NCBI GenBank assembly: GCA_002839335.1
Contig: PGXU01000012.1
Location: 1 to 64,000 of the forward strand
DNA from: Spirochaetae bacterium HGW-Spirochaetae-4
Lineage (GTDB): Bacteria > Spirochaetota > Spirochaetia > Sphaerochaetales > Sphaerochaetaceae
Length of the DNA stretch: 64,000 nt
Reading direction: 5' to 3'
Shown: in pieces, positions 43,538 through 51,425 of the stretch
Layout: each line of letters opens with the position of its first letter
Position numbering within the stretch: position 1 is the first letter of the stretch
Position numbers and translations under genes: made by a program
The notes under the pieces: model-generated
Seen by the model: the letters and a program-made list of their open reading frames with translations, nothing else
Told to the model about the DNA's origin: nothing
The model's database searches: none

Positions 43538-45325
43538 ATGGAAAAGTTGCCACATTGGAACCTGCAGAGCATATATCCCGCGATAGAGAGTCCCGAATTC
43601 GAACAAGACCTTGCCAACTTGGTGCCTCTGGTCGACAAGCTTCGCAGCCAACTTGGCAATCTCGATGCACAGCATGCCGATTTCCCCACATGGTTGCTTG
43701 CCCTATTGGAAACCTACCAGACCATGCTCGATACCATTGAGACCCTCAATGCATATGCCAGTGCACTGGTAACGGTGAATACCAACGATGAAGTGGCAAT
43801 GCGGGGCCTGAATCGTGTCGAGGAAGCCGATTTGGCTATCAAGGCAATCCATGTCCAGGTGATCAACACCTTGGCACACCACCGGCAATCGGTTCGCGAT
43901 TCCATCAAACACGATGAGCGGATCGCCCCATTCCATTTTGTGCTTGAAGAGTTGCTTGAGGAACAGGAACACACCATGGGTGAAGCCGAGGAAGCCTTGG
44001 CAGCCGACCTGAACCGGAGTGGGGCCGATGCGTGGGGTAGGTTGCAGGAAGCTGTCTCATCCAATGCGGATACGCTCTGGAATGCACAGACCGGTGAACG
44101 CAAGACGGTCATCCAGTTGCGGTCCCTTGCCTTCGAGGCCGATCGCACTATCCGGAAGAAAGCCTTCGATACCGAACTGGCCGTATGGAAACAACACGAG
44201 GTTGCCTTTGCGTATGCGATCAACGGTGTGAAGGGAACCACCATCACCTTGGACAAACGTCGGGGATATCGCGATCCCTTGCAACGGGCAACCATGCAGG
44301 CGCGGATTGACGATGCGGTACTTTCCGCACTTATCGGTACCATCGAGAAGAATCTCGAGGTATTCCGCCGGTACCTTCGGGCGAAAGCACATTGCCTCGG
44401 TCTGAAGAAACTAGCGTTCTTCGACTTGTTCGCACCGGTCGGAGACTTGGACAAACGGTATTCGTACGACGAGGCCAGGACGTTCATCGTGGAGAACTTC
44501 AGCAATTTCCACCCGCCTTTGGGCAGCTTTGCCGAAATGGCCTTTGAGAAGGGCTGGATCGATTGCGAGCCGAGGGCAGGCAAGGTCGGTGGTGCGTACT
44601 GCACATCATTTCCGCTTCGGAAGGAGACCCGGATCCTCGCCAACTTCGACCACAGTTTCGATGGGGTTTCGACAATCGCCCATGAACTGGGACATGCCTA
44701 CCACGACCAGATCACCAGCGGATTGCCTGCGCTTCTTCGCCATTATCCCATGACATTGGCCGAGACCGCTTCGATCTTCAGTCAGTTCATCATTTTCAAG
44801 GGGGCGCTCAAGGAAGCCTCTGAGCAACAGCAGCTTGCGCTGATCGAAAGTTTCCTGCAAGATGCGACCCAAACCTGTGTCGATATCCTCAGCCGATTCT
44901 ATTTCGAGCGGGAATTGTTCCGCGTACGGGTCGAGGGGGATATTATGGCAGGGCAACTATCTGCTATGATGGTGGATGCCCAGAAAGCCAGCTATGGCAA
45001 TACCTTGGATGAACAGGCCTTGCATCCCTACATGTGGGCGGTAAAGGGACATTACTATAGCAGCGACCTCTCGTTCTACAACTTCCCGTATGCCTTCGGG
45101 CAACTGTTCGGTCTTGGTGTCTATAGTCTGGCACAAGCCGATCCGGCGAATTTTGGAGCCAGGTACGACGCGTTGCTGTTGCAGACTGGGCAAGATACCG
45201 CTTCCGCGGTTACCGCATCTGTCGGTTGTGATATTACCACTGAAGACTTCTGGCAACAGAGTGTGGATGTCATCTCCAGCTACGTTGATGAATTTTGTCG
45301 GCTTGCCGGCTATACAGGAGTATGA
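43538..45325 (+). CDS. pepF: M3-family oligoendopeptidase (PepF-like)
   Basis: Cytoplasmic zinc metallopeptidase that trims short peptides, 595 aa. The zinc motif is IAHELGHAYHDQ (H-E-x-x-H) near residue 380, with the downstream Glu in LAETASIFSQF. The N-terminal half is helical (LPHWNLQSIYPAIESPEFEQ, then several helices). Length and layout fit the M3B PepF group. It has its own promoter after hipBST and is followed 6 nt later by the methyltransferase gene. Peptides imported by Opp would be natural substrates (inference). Confidence 0.92.
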   Translation: MEKLPHWNLQSIYPAIESPEFEQDLANLVPLVDKLRSQLGNLDAQHADFPTWLLALLETYQTMLDTIETLNAYASALVTVNTNDEVAMRGLNRVEEADLAIKAIHVQVINTLAHHRQSVRDSIKHDERIAPFHFVLEELLEEQEHTMGEAEEALAADLNRSGADAWGRLQEAVSSNADTLWNAQTGERKTVIQLRSLAFEADRTIRKKAFDTELAVWKQHEVAFAYAINGVKGTTITLDKRRGYRDPLQRATMQARIDDAVLSALIGTIEKNLEVFRRYLRAKAHCLGLKKLAFFDLFAPVGDLDKRYSYDEARTFIVENFSNFHPPLGSFAEMAFEKGWIDCEPRAGKVGGAYCTSFPLRKETRILANFDHSFDGVSTIAHELGHAYHDQITSGLPALLRHYPMTLAETASIFSQFIIFKGALKEASEQQQLALIESFLQDATQTCVDILSRFYFERELFRVRVEGDIMAGQLSAMMVDAQKASYGNTLDEQALHPYMWAVKGHYYSSDLSFYNFPYAFGQLFGLGVYSLAQADPANFGARYDALLLQTGQDTASAVTASVGCDITTEDFWQQSVDVISSYVDEFCRLAGYTGV

Positions 45326-45331
45326 AAAAGC

Positions 45332-46507
45332 ATGGAATTGCGACTTGAAATTGAAAAATTGGTCTCCAAAGGCGACGGCCTCGCCCGTCACGAAGGGAAA
45401 ACGATATTTGTCACGGGAGCACTCCCGGGTGAGACGGTTCTTGCGGAAACGATTGAGGACAAGGGAGACTACTCCCGCGCGGAAGTAGTCGAGATCGTCA
45501 CAGCATCACCTGATCGTGTCGTTCCCGCATGCCCACATTACGGAGTGTGCGGTGGTTGCGATATGCAGCATGCCACTACCGAAGCCCAAGCTGTCCAGAA
45601 GTCTTCGATAGTGAAAGAGAACCTGCTGCGAATAGGCGGCATCGATACCGATAGCCAGACCGAGGGCATCACCACCTATCCCGTTGCTTCGGCCCAGGGT
45701 TGGGGATACCGGACCAGGGTGAAGTTCCATGTGGATCTTGAGCAGAAGAAGGCGGGTTTCCTAGGTCGTAAAAGCAATGATCTCGTCGATATCCGCCACT
45801 GTCCGATCCTGTGCGATTCATTGAACAGGTTGTTGGATGAGAAGCGCCCATTGTTGTTCAGGGCAGCGCAGATGCGTCAGAAAAGTGAAATTTGGCAAAA
45901 GCGCAATGCATTGATAGAGGTGCCCGCATTCGCCGGTGATATGAAAGTCTCGCTCAGTACACAGGAAGTCGCCGTTGAAGTTGCGGGAAAGACGCTGTGG
46001 GCCGATTCCAATGTATTCTTCCAGGCAAACCGACATGTGTTGCCGGCAATGGTCGATTTTGTGAAGGACCACGTCGAGGGGAAGACCATTGTCGACCTCT
46101 ATGCCGGAGTCGGTACCTTCGCTGCCTTTGTCGAAGGTCCGGACAGACAAGTCGTAGCGGTAGAGCGGGACAAGCGTTGCCTCCAGCTGGCCGAGAAGAA
46201 TCTCTCCCATACCGAATTTTTCCCACAGACGGCTGAACATTGGGTCCGCATGCAGAAGGACCGGCAGGTCGATACGGTGATCGTGGACCCGCCGAGGACA
46301 GGTTTGGATGCGAAGGTCATCAACGCGATCTGCAGTTGGAAGCCGTCGTCTGTTGTCTATGTCTCCTGCGATAGCGTCACGTTGGCCCGTGATTGCAAGC
46401 GGTTTGCCGAAAAGGGGTTCAAGGTGAAGGCCCTGCAGGTGTTCGACCTCTATCCGCAGACTTCGCATGTTGAGTCGGCCGTGCTGATATCGAGGGTGGA
46501 TAGCTAG
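45332..46507 (+). CDS. rlmD: 23S rRNA (uracil-5-)-methyltransferase, RlmD/RumA family
   Basis: 391 aa. An N-terminal TRAM domain (LEIEKLVSKGDGLARHEGKTIFV), a 4Fe-4S cluster motif CPHYGVCGGCDMQH near residue 67, the SAM site VDLYAGVGTFAAFV, VDPPRTGLDAKV and the catalytic Cys in VVYVSCDSVTLARD, then HVESAVLISR at the end. Family assignment is secure; which uridine (U1939, U747 or tRNA U54) is methylated is less so. The ATG lies 6 nt after pepF with AGGAG about 13 nt away. Confidence 0.88.
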   Translation: MELRLEIEKLVSKGDGLARHEGKTIFVTGALPGETVLAETIEDKGDYSRAEVVEIVTASPDRVVPACPHYGVCGGCDMQHATTEAQAVQKSSIVKENLLRIGGIDTDSQTEGITTYPVASAQGWGYRTRVKFHVDLEQKKAGFLGRKSNDLVDIRHCPILCDSLNRLLDEKRPLLFRAAQMRQKSEIWQKRNALIEVPAFAGDMKVSLSTQEVAVEVAGKTLWADSNVFFQANRHVLPAMVDFVKDHVEGKTIVDLYAGVGTFAAFVEGPDRQVVAVERDKRCLQLAEKNLSHTEFFPQTAEHWVRMQKDRQVDTVIVDPPRTGLDAKVINAICSWKPSSVVYVSCDSVTLARDCKRFAEKGFKVKALQVFDLYPQTSHVESAVLISRVDS

Positions 46508-46542
46508 CACTATAGGTATCGTAGTGGGGGAGGACGTTTTCG

Positions 46543-47412
46543 ATGGAATTGGCGGTGTATTACTTTTCCGGGACGGGAAATACCTATATATTGGCAAACC
46601 AGATCGCAGATAAATTCGAAACGACCCCCATTTCGATTCCGAGGGTCATGCACAGGGGTAAGATACATGTCGATTCGCAGGACATGTGCATTGTGTTCCC
46701 TTCCTACATGGCAACTCTGTCGGGATTGCCGCTGATAGTCGAAAGATTTGTCAGGAACATAGACAACCTCGGAGAAGTCACACTATTTGCGGTCTGCAAT
46801 TGCGGGGGGTACGAAATCGTCAATGCGCTCCCCTCCTTGCACCGGCTTAGGCAGATTGTCGAATCCTGCAACGGAAAGCTGTATGCGGAGCATTCTCTGA
46901 GACTTCCCATGAACAACCTGGATTATGACCATATTCCGATTCCCATAAACAGGGATAGTGAAGATATAATCCGAAAAGCAACAATACAAACGGACCGAAT
47001 CTGCACCATGATACGTCAACGACGTAGGACACGGTTCACATTTCCCAAGGAACTGTTCTTCCTAATAATGAAACCGATGTATGGCTTGATCAACAATGCC
47101 GTCATACGGGAACTGAAGATTCGCGCACACGAACCGGATGACAGTCGTTTGCACTACGATGAATTGATACCGTTGACCGACAAGAGCATTGTTGTCGATG
47201 GTACATGCACCGGTTGTGGAATCTGTGCGAAGGTCTGTCCTGTGGGCAATATCAAGCTGGTGGACCGGAAGCCGGAATTCCTGCATGCATGCGAAATGTG
47301 TTTTGCCTGCGACGAATGGTGCCCGAAAGGGTCCATACACCATTGGAGTAGGGCAAATGGGGTCAAGTACCACCATCCTGAAGTTACCATCAAGGATATG
47401 CTCGGCAGATGA
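46543..47412 (+). CDS. EFR1-family flavodoxin/ferredoxin fusion protein
   Basis: 289 aa with an N-terminal flavodoxin-like domain (YYFSGTGNTYILANQIADKF, phosphate loop SGTGNT at residues 9-14) and a C-terminal pair of 4Fe-4S motifs, CTGCGICAKVCPVGNIK and CEMCFACDEWCPKGSI. The fusion of FMN fold and bicluster ferredoxin is called EFR1 and is common in anaerobes; it probably carries electrons in the cytoplasm, partner unknown. GGGGGAGG precedes the ATG. The dispersed repeat copy B begins 2 nt after its stop. Confidence 0.88.
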   Translation: MELAVYYFSGTGNTYILANQIADKFETTPISIPRVMHRGKIHVDSQDMCIVFPSYMATLSGLPLIVERFVRNIDNLGEVTLFAVCNCGGYEIVNALPSLHRLRQIVESCNGKLYAEHSLRLPMNNLDYDHIPIPINRDSEDIIRKATIQTDRICTMIRQRRRTRFTFPKELFFLIMKPMYGLINNAVIRELKIRAHEPDDSRLHYDELIPLTDKSIVVDGTCTGCGICAKVCPVGNIKLVDRKPEFLHACEMCFACDEWCPKGSIHHWSRANGVKYHHPEVTIKDMLGR

Positions 47413-47414
47413 AC

Positions 47415-47496
47415 TCCATACCTCGCTCCTTGGGGCAACAAAGGAGGCGAAGCCTCCACTTTCCTGGGTTTGACCTGGGGGTATTGAGACCTTTCA
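47415..47496 (+). repeat. dispersed repeat of about 82 bp, copy B
   Basis: Counterpart of 34472-34554. It begins TCCATACCTCGCTCCTTGGG, contains hairpins GCTCC-tt-GGGGC and GGAGGC-gaa-GCCTCC, and ends tgagac-ctttca. It lies immediately behind the EFR1 stop codon. Confidence 0.6.
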
Positions 47497-47598
47497 TTTG
47501 GAATACCGTAATCGTCGAATGAAGGATTCCGTCATTCTTATATGATAAATTGTTTCCTATTGGCATACATTTTCCTTAATTTGTAGACACTTATGCTT

Positions 47599-47604
47599 TA
47601 TAGT
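47599..47604 (+). promoter_or_regulatory. -10 box of the cheR operon
   Basis: TATAGT (47599-47604), 18 nt before the ATG at 47623, which has AAGGAG. The -35 region is poor, so an activator or extended contacts may be needed. Confidence 0.4.
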
Positions 47605-47622
47605 GTAGCCCAAGGAGCTCGG

Positions 47623-48456
47623 ATGGACAACGAATTGGGTGAAATTGTTCAAATCGCAGCAAGCGTCTATGGCTCGGATATCTCCAAGTATGATGACATG
47701 TTTCTGAATCAAGTAGTGGAGAAAAGATTCGCATTTGCAAATGTCGCCAATATCTCCGAGTATGTTCAGTATGTCTCGAATAATCCCGATGAGGCTGGTG
47801 CACTACTCCAATCATTGAATATTACCCATACGGATTTTTTTAGAAATCCCCTTACGTTCGCACATCTGGAGCAATGGATCTTCCCAAGTATTCTGGAGGG
47901 GAAACCAGAAGCCAGTGAGTTGCGCATATGGTCCGCGGGATGTTCCTCGGGACAGGAACCGTATTCGATTGCAATGCTGGTTGAAAACATCCATACAAGG
48001 AAATCGAGATCCTTGCGTTACCGTATCATTGCCACGGATATCTCTGGCTCGGCGCTGATTCAGGCTAGCAAGGGCGAATACCGAGAAGATGAAATCCAGA
48101 GGATCCGGGTGAAGGACTTGAGGGATTTTTTCATCAAGACAGGCGATACGTATACGGTAAGCGACCGTTTGAAGCAGCACGTGGGATTTTCGACCTACGA
48201 TTTGTTGGACACCCGGTATTCCTGTCCGCAGGAGAGTATATTTGGCAATTTCGATCTTGTTGTATGTAGCAATATGTTGTTCTATTACAAACCAAACCAC
48301 CAGCAATACATCGTGAGGAAGCTGATCGACTCCATGGACAGGTTTGGATATCTGGTAACAGGGGAAGCGGAACGGCATATTGTTGAAAATTTCAACGAAT
48401 TGTATCAGGTTGCCCCACCATCACCCATTTACAAAAAAAGAAGAGGTGTGCGATGA
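47623..48456 (+). CDS. CheR-type SAM-dependent methyltransferase
   Basis: 277 aa with the CheR layout: an N-terminal helical domain (LNQVVEKRFAFANVANISEYVQYV), NITHTDFFRNPLTFAHLEQW, then the SAM domain IWSAGCSSGQEPYSIAML, RIIATDISGSALIQASKGEYRE, and FDLVVCSNMLFYYKPNHQQYIV. CheR methylates glutamates of chemoreceptors, but no receptor, CheA or CheB gene is nearby. Here it is translationally coupled (ATGA) to a hybrid kinase, so it may modify that kinase or act in an alternative sensory complex. The ATG at 47623 (AAGGAG) is preferred to 47593. Confidence 0.88.
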   Translation: MDNELGEIVQIAASVYGSDISKYDDMFLNQVVEKRFAFANVANISEYVQYVSNNPDEAGALLQSLNITHTDFFRNPLTFAHLEQWIFPSILEGKPEASELRIWSAGCSSGQEPYSIAMLVENIHTRKSRSLRYRIIATDISGSALIQASKGEYREDEIQRIRVKDLRDFFIKTGDTYTVSDRLKQHVGFSTYDLLDTRYSCPQESIFGNFDLVVCSNMLFYYKPNHQQYIVRKLIDSMDRFGYLVTGEAERHIVENFNELYQVAPPSPIYKKRRGVR

Positions 48457-51425
48457 AATTGAAGGACCTAAAGATATCCAAGCAGATAAATATCTATTTC
48501 GGGGCGGTCTTTTTGGTTGTGGCGATTCTGGTGGTAAACTCCTTTATGTACGTGGATGCGTTATGGAAAAACACCTCCGGCCTGTACAACAATCCCTTGG
48601 CTGTCCGACGGGCAGTTGGGGATCTCAAAGTAGATGTCCTGTTGATACACAGGGACATGCGGCAGCTGCCCTTCGAGGATAACCAACAGGAAATTGAGAA
48701 CCTCCTCGGTAATATCGAGACGTATGTAGCGGATATGGATCGGCAACTGGCTATCCTATATGACAGGTATTTGGGCCCACAAAGCGATATTGACGAAGTT
48801 TTCGAAGCTTTGACCCGCTGGGAAGCAATTCGGAATGAAACGGTTCGACTGCTACGTGCAGGGTATGTCGAGGAAGTGGAGGAAAGGGTCAAATCCAGCG
48901 GAGTTGGAGGTGCACAAACAGATCTAATTCTAAATCACCTGACAGATATCAGCGATTTCGCAATTGTCAAGGGCGACGATTTTTTTCAGACTGCCCAGGA
49001 ACACAGAAACCAAATTATGCTACAAATGATATTCCTATGCGTGGGGCTCCTTATCCTGTTGATGGTGATTGGTTTGTACCTGCGCAAGGGTATCCTTCCT
49101 CCATTGGTGAAGCTGACCAATGCAACCGAAGCAATCAATCGGGGGAGATTGGATACACGTATCCGTAGTATGTCTCCGAACGAGCTGGGTGAGCTCTCGA
49201 GGGCATTCGACGCAATGTCCGAGACTATCCAAAGGGAGATAGAAAACAAGGAAAAGGCTGCCCGTATTTCGGCAGTCATGTTTAGTCACGGAACTCTTCG
49301 TACCTTCTGCAAGGAACTATTGAAAAATCTTCTGGAAATGACCGCTTCACAAATAGGCGCAATATATTTCCTTGATGATACGAAAAGCCGTTTCGAGCGT
49401 TATGAGTCGCTCGGTGCCAATCAGGATAGTCTCAGATCCTTTTCCGTTATTGAAAGGGAAGGCGAATTCGGCGCAGTGCTTGCTTCGAAGAAAATGCAAC
49501 ATGTAACGAATATTCCCTCGGATGCCCAGGTGGTATTCCCCACTGTCAGTGGAGATTACAAGGCAAAGGAAATTGTCACGATACCGATTGCTCAAGGGGA
49601 TGAGATAATTTCTGTGATTTCGTTGGCGAGTATCAAGAGATATTCGATGGATTCAATCCAGCTGATCTCCACTTTGGTAAATGAAATAACGGCAAGCCTC
49701 AATGCGGTCATGTCTTCGCAACGGATACTCGAGTTTTCGCAAAAACTGCAAGCTACGAATGCCGAACTTGAACAGCAGGCAAGGGAATTGGAGATGCAGG
49801 CAGATGAACTCGCCGAGCAGAATGCCGAACTCGAGATGCAAAAGAAACAGCTGGATGAAGCCAGTCGGCTCAAGACAAACTTCCTATCGAATATGAGCCA
49901 TGAATTGCGCACACCGCTCAACTCGGTAATTGCCCTCTCAGGAGTACTCGGGCGTAGGCTCACCGACAAGATTCCGGCAGAGGAGCGCAGTTATCTGGAA
50001 ATAATCGAACGAAATGGAAGGAATCTTCTGACAATGATCAACGACATCCTCGATATCTCGCGAATCGAGGCAGGGCGCGAGGAAATTGAGATCACACGGT
50101 TCAACACCAACGATACGATTTCCGAAGTGGTGTCGATGATACAACCACAAGCACAGCAGCACAATATCGAGTTGCTTCACACCTCGGGTGATAGCGGTAC
50201 AACCATCGAAACCGATGTCTCCAAATTTCGGCACATTCTGCAAAACCTGGTTGGCAATGCGGTGAAGTTCACCGAGGCTGGATCGGTGGAGATTTCCTCA
50301 AAGCAAATCGACAATAGCATTGCAATATCTGTGAAGGACACCGGAATCGGTATTTCTGAAGAGTCCATTCCGCATATATTCGATGAGTTCCGGCAAGCCG
50401 ACGGTAGTACGTCCAGAAGATTCGGAGGTACCGGATTGGGTCTGGCCATTGCAAAGAAATACGCCAATCTGCTTGGAGGAATCATTACTGTGACAAGCAC
50501 TCCCGGTGTGGGTTCGGAATTCACGTTGACGCTCCCATTGCAATATATTGGTGGACAACACCGGTCGGAACAATCGGAGATCGCGACCGATACGAATGGA
50601 AGAATCCAATCCATACAACAGAATGTACAGGGTATGATGGGCAAGACAATTCTGCTGGTCGAGGACAATGAATCGGCAATCATTCAAATCAAGGATCTTG
50701 TGGAAGACTTGGGATGCCAAGTCCATGTTGCCCATGATGCGATCGAGGCGTTCGCAATCATCGATCAGACAATACCCGATGCCATGATACTCGATCTGAT
50801 GATGCCGGATGTCGATGGATTCAAAATGCTCGGGATGCTTCGCAACGCCGAACCGACCGCCCATATCCCCGTTCTGATTCTGACAGCAAAACATATCACC
50901 AAAGATGAGCTGAAATTCCTCAAACGGAATAATATCCATCAACTCATACAGAAGGGCGATGTCAAACGGTTGGAACTCCAGCATGCGGTTTCTTCCATGT
51001 TGTATCCCGAAAAGCCGAAAGACAGACAGGAGACAGGGAAATATCGAACATTCGTGGGCAAGCCTGTCGTGCTGGTGGTTGAGGACAATATGGACAATAT
51101 GACTACTGTAAAAGCACTCTTAGGGGAGAACCATATCGTGCTGGAGGCCTCGAATGCCCGCGAAGGCATGGATTTGGCAAAAGAACGGTTGCCCAACCTG
51201 ATCCTTATGGACATTGAAATGCCGGACATAAACGGTATAGAAGCTTTCAGGAAGATACGGCGAATGCCCCAGACACAACATATACCAGTTGTTGCGTTGA
51301 CTGCCAGCGTCATGAAGCATGAACGTGAGACAATCCTGTCACATGGGTTTGATGCCTTTATCGCAAAACCGATCATTGCGAGTGATTTCTTTCAAGTGAT
51401 TGACGGGGTTCTCTATGGAAAATAG
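48453..51425 (+). CDS. hybrid sensor histidine kinase with HAMP, GAF and two receiver domains
   Basis: 990 aa. TM1 about 13-33, a periplasmic four-helix-bundle-like region of about 155 residues, TM2 about 190-212 (MLQMIFLCVGLLILLMVIGL), HAMP to about 265, a GAF domain about 280-415, a coiled coil about 420-475, HisKA with NMSHELRTPLNSV (His near 482), and HATPase with NLVGNAVKFTEAG, DTGIGISEES, FRQADGSTSRRFGGTGLGLAI. Then receiver 1 (about 730-850, ILDLMMPDVDG) and receiver 2 (about 871-985, ILMDIEMPDINGIEA). Periplasmic helices plus HAMP resemble chemoreceptors, which would suit modification by the coupled CheR (inference). Confidence 0.94.
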   Translation: MKLKDLKISKQINIYFGAVFLVVAILVVNSFMYVDALWKNTSGLYNNPLAVRRAVGDLKVDVLLIHRDMRQLPFEDNQQEIENLLGNIETYVADMDRQLAILYDRYLGPQSDIDEVFEALTRWEAIRNETVRLLRAGYVEEVEERVKSSGVGGAQTDLILNHLTDISDFAIVKGDDFFQTAQEHRNQIMLQMIFLCVGLLILLMVIGLYLRKGILPPLVKLTNATEAINRGRLDTRIRSMSPNELGELSRAFDAMSETIQREIENKEKAARISAVMFSHGTLRTFCKELLKNLLEMTASQIGAIYFLDDTKSRFERYESLGANQDSLRSFSVIEREGEFGAVLASKKMQHVTNIPSDAQVVFPTVSGDYKAKEIVTIPIAQGDEIISVISLASIKRYSMDSIQLISTLVNEITASLNAVMSSQRILEFSQKLQATNAELEQQARELEMQADELAEQNAELEMQKKQLDEASRLKTNFLSNMSHELRTPLNSVIALSGVLGRRLTDKIPAEERSYLEIIERNGRNLLTMINDILDISRIEAGREEIEITRFNTNDTISEVVSMIQPQAQQHNIELLHTSGDSGTTIETDVSKFRHILQNLVGNAVKFTEAGSVEISSKQIDNSIAISVKDTGIGISEESIPHIFDEFRQADGSTSRRFGGTGLGLAIAKKYANLLGGIITVTSTPGVGSEFTLTLPLQYIGGQHRSEQSEIATDTNGRIQSIQQNVQGMMGKTILLVEDNESAIIQIKDLVEDLGCQVHVAHDAIEAFAIIDQTIPDAMILDLMMPDVDGFKMLGMLRNAEPTAHIPVLILTAKHITKDELKFLKRNNIHQLIQKGDVKRLELQHAVSSMLYPEKPKDRQETGKYRTFVGKPVVLVVEDNMDNMTTVKALLGENHIVLEASNAREGMDLAKERLPNLILMDIEMPDINGIEAFRKIRRMPQTQHIPVVALTASVMKHERETILSHGFDAFIAKPIIASDFFQVIDGVLYGK

